Below are positions 52,060 through 64,000 of a stretch of 64,000 nt of DNA, in pieces. Source of the stretch: Chiridota heheva (taxonomy: Eukaryota > Echinodermata > Holothuroidea > Apodida > Chiridotidae). The position numbers were made by a program, and so were the translations under genes. Every line of letters begins with the position of its first letter. Position 1 is the stretch's first letter. The DNA is taken from positions 1-64,000 of the forward strand of contig JAIGNY010001718.1 of NCBI GenBank assembly GCA_020152595.1. The letters run 5' to 3'. The notes under the pieces were generated by a model. That model searched no databases and was not told the origin of the DNA. It worked only from the letters and a program-made list of their open reading frames with translations.

Positions 52060-52452
52060 CAGTGGCGCAGCCAGAAGGGGGCGAGGGTGATCGCCCCCTC
52101 CCCCAATATTTTAATCCGTCGGTTTAGATGTTAATCCGTCGGTTGAGATTGGTGTCGTCGGTTGAGATTGGTGCCGTCGGTTCAACACCTTACTATGCGT
52201 TGTGACATACTTTTTTCCCCATCAAATGTCAATTTTGCCAGAGCTTTCGAGGCGAGGGCTTTGTCCCATGGACACCTACCGGCGTTTCGCCCCTGGACAC
52301 CACCAGGGCCCTTAAAGGGGCCCCTGGACCTTACGCCGACAAGTCGAGCGCGTTGCGCTTGAAGTGACACTTTGGTGTTACCTCAACTACGTTACTAAAT
52401 ATTGTGTCGATTTAATTCAGTTCCTTATATGAAAATCCTGGCTACGCCACTG
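52060..52452. mobile_element. Copy of the CAGTGGCG(T/C)AGCCAG hAT-like family
   Basis: CAGTGGCGCAGCCAG and CTGGCTACGCCACTG form a 15-bp inverted terminal pair with one mismatch. The 393-bp body includes near-repeats of ATCCGTCGGTT. The flanking 8-mers do not match, so either the duplication has decayed or the ends shifted. Confidence 0.68.
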
Positions 52453-55400
52453 GCAGTGTGCCGAGCAAGATAAATGAAAGCCTTTCTTATTTTAGGCAGT
52501 TGGGTAAGCCTGATATGATATATGCACCAGGTTTATTATTTTTCTAAACAGCTTAAAGGGGAAATGAAATGGTAAATGGTGCTCACTCTATTAATTCTTT
52601 ACCATACCTTAGTTGTAGATGTCCCATGCAGAAATTGAGCTGTGATGATTAACCAGGGACACCTGCACATGACAAAGGCTATGAGCGTAACTCAAAAAGA
52701 GGGTACTTTTATGACGTCATTTGAGTCCTTACATGTTGATAACAATAGGGTACGCATGCACCTGGAAATGAAGAGGCGAAATGTCGACAAATTACACTTT
52801 TTTCTCTGACGAATACAGTCATTTTTCATGAAGTATCACAACTGATAAGTTTATAACACAGAAGCATATAAGCAGGGGCGAAAAAACGTATTACATCAAA
52901 CAAAAAGAGTACTTCTTTTCCCCTTGTCAGTGAATGATTTTGACCGTTGACTTTTTCTATTCAATTTTCACAAACTGCAAAATGACTTGCTTAACTTTAA
53001 TCACTAATGATTATCCGTTTCCTTTGGGCAGTTTAATATATATGTAATGAGTCCATCCTGTTAGGCTAGATGGACACAAAATATTGTCATACTTTAAAAA
53101 AATTAACAATCGAAAGATGCATCTGTACATGCGTTATTAAAAATCCGCTGACGTGCTGCTTCCTTTGACTGTTTGATGACCCGATATACAGGCAGACAAA
53201 GATGCGCAGATAGTCTGGACATTAAGCAGTCAATGCATGGGCGGGTCGCGTTTAGTGCATGTTGTCACATTCGTCTCGGGAATTCATGATGTAGGACGAA
53301 TATTTTTAACCACGCAATATCTGTAACTAATAAACAGATCAATATTTGTACAAACGCATTTATTTTTAAACAGTTTTCCAACATGTCCAAGTATACATGC
53401 TTAAGCCGTTATGTAATTGGCATGCATGACCGCATGAAGTTCTCTATGCAATTATCAGATTGTATACATGCAGACGTTGTATAAAGAACACCGCGTCTTA
53501 AAATGTACTTCATGATTTGTATATTTAATATTATTCATAAATTATCATAAAGAAGTTCAAGATACACACAAATTATTTTCAGATAGGTCTATTTTGATTG
53601 ACTTAAAAAATGAAATTAGATTTTAATAGAAATTTCTCGTTCTTCCTTATTTTGTTTATTCATACTTCGTTCAACTGTTCAATAAGATATATAACTACAA
53701 TTTTTTCTTCAACTGTTCACACACGCTGATCGTAGATAAAAATGGAAATCTATATTAAAACTGCTCAAACTAAGCAATTTTGAACCTACAAACTAACTAA
53801 CTTATTTACTTTTTTTGCTTCTCAGGATATCAATTTACGAATTTCGACATGCATTTAGAACCCTTTTTTATTGTAAAAAATTTAACTCAAAAACTTGTAA
53901 TGACTGTTTTGGGCAGGACCACGGTCCTTGTGAATAATCCTTGTGATTTAGAATTAAATGGCAAACAAATATTCTTACATCATGGGTGGAACCTACCGCC
54001 AGGGTTTCGAAAGGGCAGTATGAAATATGAGCATCCAAACAGTGCTATAGCTGTATAGAAGAATAGAGTGCTATTTTTCTACCCCTCCCCCTCGGAGACC
54101 CCAGTATAGTAAAAACTGGCTAGACTTGGAAAGACAGTCCTGTAGGCTATCTGGACTATAGCCACATTAAATCTTATCAAACATGACAATATTTAGTGGC
54201 TTCATATGCCCTGAAAATTGTATAGATCTATTTTGAAATCAGAATTCATACATTTTTCCGTACGATTGTCAGTCATGTCAGTAGGACATACATTCAGGAC
54301 AATCAAAGAACGAAACATTGACTCTAGGAGTCTAGTTTTATCCAGAAAACTCACGAATTCCATCTGGATAATTATTCATAACCTCTCTAATAATCTGATA
54401 AAAAGACTCGCAGCATTGAAGCAATCAAAACATCATTTTCCATGATGTCACAGCTATTACAAAGATATTCGTAATTGATAGCCTTACTATAATCGGGACA
54501 TGTAAAAACAAATTACTAGAAATGATTATTTTTAAAACGTTAAAGATCGACCAACCTTATTTTCGCGAGAAAGAAACTATAACCAAAAAGCTCCCTTTGT
54601 ACTTTCCATGCAGATTGCCGCAAACGACGAATTTTAAACGAATCTTGTGAATTTCAAAGTTAATTTTTCATTGGTATTGCATTAAAATTTAAACCATTTA
54701 TAGACTGATATACTTGCTGAAATAATGGATGAATGAGCCATTTATAAAAATGTAAACCTAGCGACCTACTTTCTTTGTCTGGTTATTCGTAAAGCGCTTT
54801 GGCAGTTTGGAGTCATTAACATTTATATTTATGCCGATATTGTCTGCTGGTAACTCGCGGCACACCGGCGACCAAGTGTGGAGGTCCGTCGTGTGTGTCA
54901 CAGATTACGGCCTTTGTTAACCTTTTCGTATTGAAAGAAACTATAGCTGTATAGAGGTGTTATATTGGCCTGTCCAAGTCCTGAGGCAATTCGTAAGGAT
55001 AATTTTCATAAAATAGCTGAATTTTAATGTCTTTTATGACCATGAACTTGCTTAGATATGAAATTTTAAACAAAAGACGGTGCATTTTCTATATATGCCA
55101 TTCCATCGGCCATCGCTTGCTCGGGTAAACGTCGCAAAAACATATGATAATTATAATCGAATATTGAAATGGATTCAGTTTGTTGTATGAAGGGGAACTT
55201 TATATTACTTTTTTCTTTCTTTCAAGGACGACCTAAAACCAATTTGGGTCATACTAAAATCTTCAATCATACATTTTGGAGGTAGTTGCCTTTTGGACTC
55301 CCACCTAGCCCAGGTGATCATTCAGTCGAGTATGAATACTCTTAGTTTATAATGTACTTTAATAACACCAATATGAATTGATTGAATGCTTATCAGCTTA

Positions 55401-55699
55401 TTAAATTATATTCTTATACGAGAGACCTGTGCTTAACCAGCACCCGACCCATTAGCTTGTCAGCCTGTTGGCAGATTGCTTGATTTGAAAATGGTGTATG
55501 GGTGTACACGATGGTCTTAGGCAAGTGGCGCCCACATTTTGATTTTTGATTATTTATTTTTTTGCGTTTATAGGCCTAATGATCCTCCCGCAATTGAACT
55601 CATAATTCAGAATAAAGGATATGAGGAGAATAAAGCAGAGCAATAGGAGAAATCATAATTATGTCGTGCATCAGGCTGACAGGGAAGTGGTGCACCTCG
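52453..55699. other. No gene seen
   Basis: AT-rich sequence with unsupported frames of up to 75 codons. No repeats were delimited. Confidence 0.3.
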
Positions 55700-55730
55700 G
55701 GAGGGAAGGGGGGGGGGGGGGGGTGGGGGT
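55700..55730. repeat. G-rich run with quadruplex potential
   Basis: Thirty bases almost entirely G, with a run of 17. Confidence 0.85.
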
Positions 55731-56273
55731 GATTGGTGGGATTGTCGCTGATGGTACAGATAAGCAGATGGTTAAACCCCGCTTCCGGATCCGCGACTTC
55801 CGATATCTGGATAAACCGAAAATGGACTTCGAATAAGCTACATCAGTGGGACACAACTCCACAGCTCGTAGAGTGGAATTCAGTAATTTAGTCAGACACT
55901 AAAATTGATTTTGTTTGTCGGTTTGACTCAAACTAATAACATACTCCAATATGCCATGATGTGTTCCTATATGAAGGTAATTGTAGGTGAATTGTATTAG
56001 CACATTAGTTTGTCATTCAGACAACTTTGGCTGCATATCTACAATCCCCTCTAAGCATCTAATAAAGACACTAGGGGATGGGGTGGGGGTACAGCCTAAC
56101 CAGATCAAGGAAATATGCCTCTTCCAAATAGGCAGCTATTTTAACCTGTCAAGAAACAGCAAGAAAAGTATTAAATGTAACAAAACTATTTCTAAAAATT
56201 CAAACCATATCGGTCTGTCGAGCATAAGATATAGACACCCGACGTCGGGCAAATTTTGCACCATGATGCCAAA

Positions 56274-56390
56274 GACCCCGTCCCTTGCATCCTCTCGGTG
56301 AGCTTACCGTGCTGCTAGATCAATACCATAATGACCCCGTCCCTTGTAACCTCTCGGTGAGCTTATCCCGTACTGCTAGATCAATACCAT
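56274..56390. repeat. 59-bp tandem duplication next to a (TA)n tract
   Basis: GACCCCGTCCCTTG...CCTCTCGGTGAGCTTA...CTGCTAGATCAATACCATA occurs twice back to back with few differences. Confidence 0.92.
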
Positions 56391-56415
56391 ATTTACAAGC
56401 GTTGATTTCTGAAGG

Positions 56416-58496
<2,081 letters not shown>

Positions 58497-58535
58497 TGGC
58501 AAGCCGTTTTACTTTTTAATCCGGGAACTAGAGTT

Positions 58536-58884
58536 ATCTACAAATAATTTAAGATATCTCTAAATGAATTAGAGATATCTCTAATTCATTTAAAGATATC
58601 TATAAATAATTTACAGATTTCCCTAATTCACTTAAAGATATCTTTAAAGCATAAGAATTAAAGATATCTCTAATTTAATTCAAGATATCTCTAATTTATT
58701 TCAAGATATCTCCAAAAGAATTTAAGATATCTCTAATACATAATTCAAGATATCGCTAATTAATTCAATATCTCTTCAAAAGAATTCAAGATATCTCTAA
58801 ATAATTCAAGATATCTCTAAATAATTCAAGATATCTCTAATAAATTTAAGATATCTCTAAATAACTTGATTACAGATATCTTTG
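58536..58884. repeat. Left AGATATCT array
   Basis: Units such as TTCAAGATATCTCTAAATAA, 18-25 bp apart, belonging to the foldback element. Confidence 0.92.
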
Positions 58885-59884
58885 AATATGGCGTCTCGGT
58901 GCAAAAATGCCCATTTATGAGTTGTTTCCATTTTTGCGCTCTTTCCTCCTATTGTCTTTGGCAGCTTGCACGCTGATTTCTCACACGTTGCCGGCCGGTG
59001 TAAAGTAAATTCCCCCCCCCCCCCCCCTCCTCCCTCTTCAATAAATTTTGGACCCTGGCCCTTTTTTTTAAGGAAATTTGGGCGCCCAGACAATTAGGCT
59101 GTAGCCATCCAGTAAATTTGGTCCCCTCTCATAGTAAAAACAGTCCGCTAGGAAATTTAGGCCCCCGTCCCTTCTTCCCTAGGAAATTTGGAGACAACTT
59201 GGCCCCCTTTTGCAAGAAAAAGCCATTCTTCTCCCTTCACAGTAAATCTCACTGCCGTTTTGCGTAAAGCACGTTTTTTTCTTTAGTGTATCCCGATGGG
59301 TACTGCCCAGATCGGAGAAAAAATTATATTTATTTTCACGGAAGTATTTACTGGAAGCCATCTTCTGTTCGTGGGCAAATTCTACGAGTACAACGGCGCT
59401 GTATACAGTACATAGATATGACTAACTTCGGTTTTAGCTTATCACTTCAGTAAACAAAATTAATTGAAGGAAACGTACAGACACACCAGTGAATTACCTA
59501 GTAAAATCAGTCCGGAGGTGACCAAATTCACTAAACATTCCGTAGGAAATAAGGACGGAAGGAGGGGGGGGGAATTTAGGGTGAGGGGGGCGGGCAAAAT
59601 TTACTATCACACCGGCCACATGATTGGAATCAACTACACAGTACAGTACATGACAACTGTGACGATCTTTCATGCATCATCTCTTCAGCATGTATCACTG
59701 ATTTAGTGTATAATGCAAGGGAAGCCTAGTGTGCACGTGGTACTAGGTAACTATGACTGGGCATATCCATGCAGTATACTGTAGGCACATAGACCTACGT
59801 ACAGTGTGTTTGTCGGACACATAGATAACAACCAGCGCAAAGCGCGACGGGTGACAAAAGTTTGAAGCTTTTCTGGTCCGCCAT

Positions 59885-60570
59885 ATTTGAAGATATCTCT
59901 AATTCCGCCATATTTAAAGATATTTCTAATTCGCCATATTTAAAGATATCTTCAATTCCGCCATATTTAAAGATTTCTTGAATTATTTAGAGATAGCTTC
60001 AATTATTTAGAGATAACTTTATTTCTTTTAAAGCTATCTTGAATTATATAGAGATATCTTAAATTATTTAGAGATAACTAGAATTATTTTAAAGATATCT
60101 TGAATTATTTAGAGGTATCTTGAATTATTTAGAGATATCTTCAATTCTTTTAAAGATATCTTAAATCATTTAGAAATATTATCAATTCTTTTTAAGATAT
60201 CTTTAATTATTTAGAGATATATTTAACCATTTAGAGGTATCTTTAGTTATTTAGAGATATCTTGAATTCCGCCATATTTAAAGATATGTCAAATTCCGCC
60301 ATATTAAAGATATCTCCAATTATTTCAAGATATCTCGAATTATTTAGAGATATCTGAATTTAGTTAAAGATATTTTGAATGAAATTCCAGATATCCTGAA
60401 TAGAATTTCAGATAACTTGATTAAAATGAAAGATATCTCTAAATAATTCTACCTTATTTAAGATATCTCTAAATAATTAAAGGTATCTGAAAATAATTAG
60501 AGATATCTCTAACTATTGAAAGATATCTTGAATTCTTTTTAAGATATTTTTATTTATTTATAGCTATCTC
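59885..60570. repeat. Right AGATATCT array, inverted to the left one
   Basis: Units such as AATTATTTAGAGATATCTT run in the opposite sense to the left array. CCGCCATATT-bearing units recur near 59880-59980 and 60268-60310. Confidence 0.92.
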
Positions 60571-60951
60571 TAATCCCGGAATTAAAAAAAAGTAAAACGG
60601 CTTGCCATATGTGCAAAGTGACCAGGTTGTCTTGTGTGCATACTTGTTTGTGCAATCATGGAGCTATTAACTGGTGCAATGGACATTCTCTTTCTTGTTT
60701 GGTACTGGATGGTGTCTGCGTAACGTCGATAGTCCCCGGCAAAAACAGGCCAGAATTTGTAAGGTTTTCATTCAATATCTATTAACTGGCGTGGTGCATG
60801 TCCATTTGGAAACCGGATAATTTGTAGATTAATAAGTATTGATTGTGAAAATGCCAAAATGAAATTGACCTATTGGTTATAAAAATTATAGAACCCAATA
60901 CAAGTTCTGTGCCATAGCGTTACGCTGTTTCGTTAGAGGCATCATGGGTAA

Positions 60952-61029
60952 TCTTCAAAATGGCATCTGAGATTTCCCCTCCTCGGGGGATCTTCAAAAT
61001 GGCATCTGAGATTTCTCCTCTTCGGGGGA
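60952..61029. repeat. 39-bp tandem duplication
   Basis: TCTTCAAAATGGCATCTGAG...CTCGGGGGA is present twice, adjacent, with two differences. Confidence 0.93.
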
Positions 61030-61157
61030 AAATAATTTTCTCCTGAACAGGAGAATCTCCTGAACTGCTGTATGTAGTTTTGGTTTCACTTCTGTCCGAC
61101 TATAATAATATCCCCTAATTTGGAAAAATTTCAAGACAATCTCGCTAAAGCGTCGCT

Positions 61158-61409
61158 GCATGTATGTATATATGGCCTGCATGTATGTATATATGGCCTG
61201 CATGTATGTATATATGGCCTGCATGTATGTATATATGGCCTGCATGTATGTATATATGGCCTGCATGTATGTATATATGGCCTGCATGTATGTATATATG
61301 GCCTGCATGTATGTATATATGGCCTGCATGTATGTATATATGGCCTGCATGTATGTATATATGGCCTGCATGTATGTATATATGGCCTGCATGTATGTAT
61401 ATATGGCCT
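61158..61409. repeat. Perfect 21-bp minisatellite, 12 copies
   Basis: The unit GCATGTATGTATATATGGCC plus T is repeated 12 times without visible change. Because 21 is a multiple of three, several frames stay open on both strands (for example repeats of CIYGLHV); they are artefacts. The uniformity implies recent expansion. Confidence 0.98.
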
Positions 61410-61479
61410 TATAAGATACACAATGCCCCGACATCTACGGCATTGCTACTCTCAGCGCCCTCACTTAATATTTCTTAAA

Positions 61480-61653
61480 TAATGTAGCATAGCATAGCAC
61501 TGTAGCAAGGTTTAATGTCCCGAAAGCAACCAGTACTGGATATTTTATCAATTGATAACCAGTTGTGAACTCACTGGTTACAGACCCGGGGTTCAAACCC
61601 GGGACGTGCGGGTAAGAAGACAAAGCACTAACATCTACACCACGGAGGTCTGT
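61480..61653 (-). mobile_element. Putative tRNA-derived SINE
   Basis: On the minus strand 61653-61580 is 74 bp long with a pairing acceptor-like stem (ACAGAC with GTCTGT). It has an A-box-like GTGGTGTAGATGTTAGTG and a T-arm CCGGG-TTTGAAC-CCCGG containing a B-box-like GGTTTGAACCC. The D and anticodon arms do not fold cleanly, so it is not a normal tRNA gene. Downstream CTTTCGGGACATTAAACC and a TGCTATGCTA tail look like a SINE body and tail. Confidence 0.5.

Positions 61654-64000
<2,347 letters not shown>

Larger units (their letters stand above)
58497..60607. mobile_element. Foldback DNA element with AGATATCT-array arms, flanked by TA
   Basis: The left end TGGCAAGCCGTTTTACTTTT continues as TAATCCGGGAACTAGAG. 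The right end is its inverse, CTCTAATCCCGGAATT then AGTAAAACGGCTTGCCA. TA stands outside both ends (58495-58496 and 60608-60609). Each arm is an array of AGATATCT palindromes spaced by AAATAATT-type linkers: about 350 bp at 58536-58884 and about 690 bp at 59885-60570. In the right arm an inner subunit, CCGCCATATTTAAAGATAT, is multiplied. The roughly 1-kb centre has opposed poly-C and poly-G stretches and GGCCGGTGT inverted, but no transposase. Long inverted arms of tandem subrepeats recall foldback elements such as sea urchin TU; a TA target would fit Tc1/mariner-type mobilisation. The class is inferred. Confidence 0.82.

Noticed and set aside
58536..60570. Regularly spaced repeats that might suggest a CRISPR array
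   Set aside because: Repeats are short palindromes with variable AT-rich linkers inside a eukaryotic foldback element; no conserved repeat-spacer lengths or cas genes.
60994..61482. Frames of 84-146 codons with seven-residue repeats
   Set aside because: These are produced by the 21-bp minisatellite in every frame on both strands, with no flanking coding evidence.

Overview
This is a eukaryotic, AT-rich, gene-poor and repeat-rich window. It most likely comes from a marine deuterostome invertebrate. An echinoderm-type genome, possibly a sea cucumber relative, is my best guess from the decayed TRIM-type RING/B-box gene, the SPSB3-like gene, the mix of transposons and the frequent TAGGCCT motif; the species is not established. 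No bacterial features (operons, CRISPR, rRNA) are present.

Genes. The best intact gene is a minus-strand SPRY/SOCS-box protein of the SPSB3 type (34275-34958), uninterrupted by introns, with a CCAAT box about 310 bases upstream of its ATG. A second minus-strand candidate is a cysteine-rich terminal coding exon (30726-30934) preceded by a good splice acceptor. A plus-strand TRIM-family pseudogene lies at 5281-5791 (RING and B-box) and 6870-7483 (coiled-coil part), with frameshifts and stops. All else with an open frame is transposon remnant or tandem-repeat artefact.

Mobile DNA makes up the identifiable rest. A 2767-bp, 5'-truncated, dead endonuclease/reverse-transcriptase non-LTR retrotransposon (15083-17849, minus) has split a roughly 1.5-kb minisatellite of 21-bp units, with a perfect 15-bp target duplication. 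The 3' end of a second non-LTR element runs off the window end (63413-64000), and a 955-bp (TA)n tract sits where its tail should be. Several non-autonomous DNA transposons can be delimited exactly. Three have hAT-like 8-bp duplications: 259-984, 43944-45399 and 49236-50646. One two-copy family has CAGTCC termini and 5-bp duplications (8321-8898 and 20219-20681). A 2.1-kb foldback element (58497-60607) has arms built of AGATATCT arrays and is flanked by TA. Smaller inverted-repeat elements lie at 1221-1687, 3655-3948, 9106-9597 and 42874-43271. Degenerate copies of a family ending in CTGGCTACGCCACTG are scattered throughout.

Tandem repeats are plentiful: five (TA)n blocks of about 160 to 955 bp, minisatellites of 16 to 115 bp periods, and homopyrimidine runs. 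Between these are long stretches (for example 11.3-12.4, 12.5-14.2, 18.5-20.2, 25.0-28.1 and 35.7-38.8 kb) where I can see no gene.
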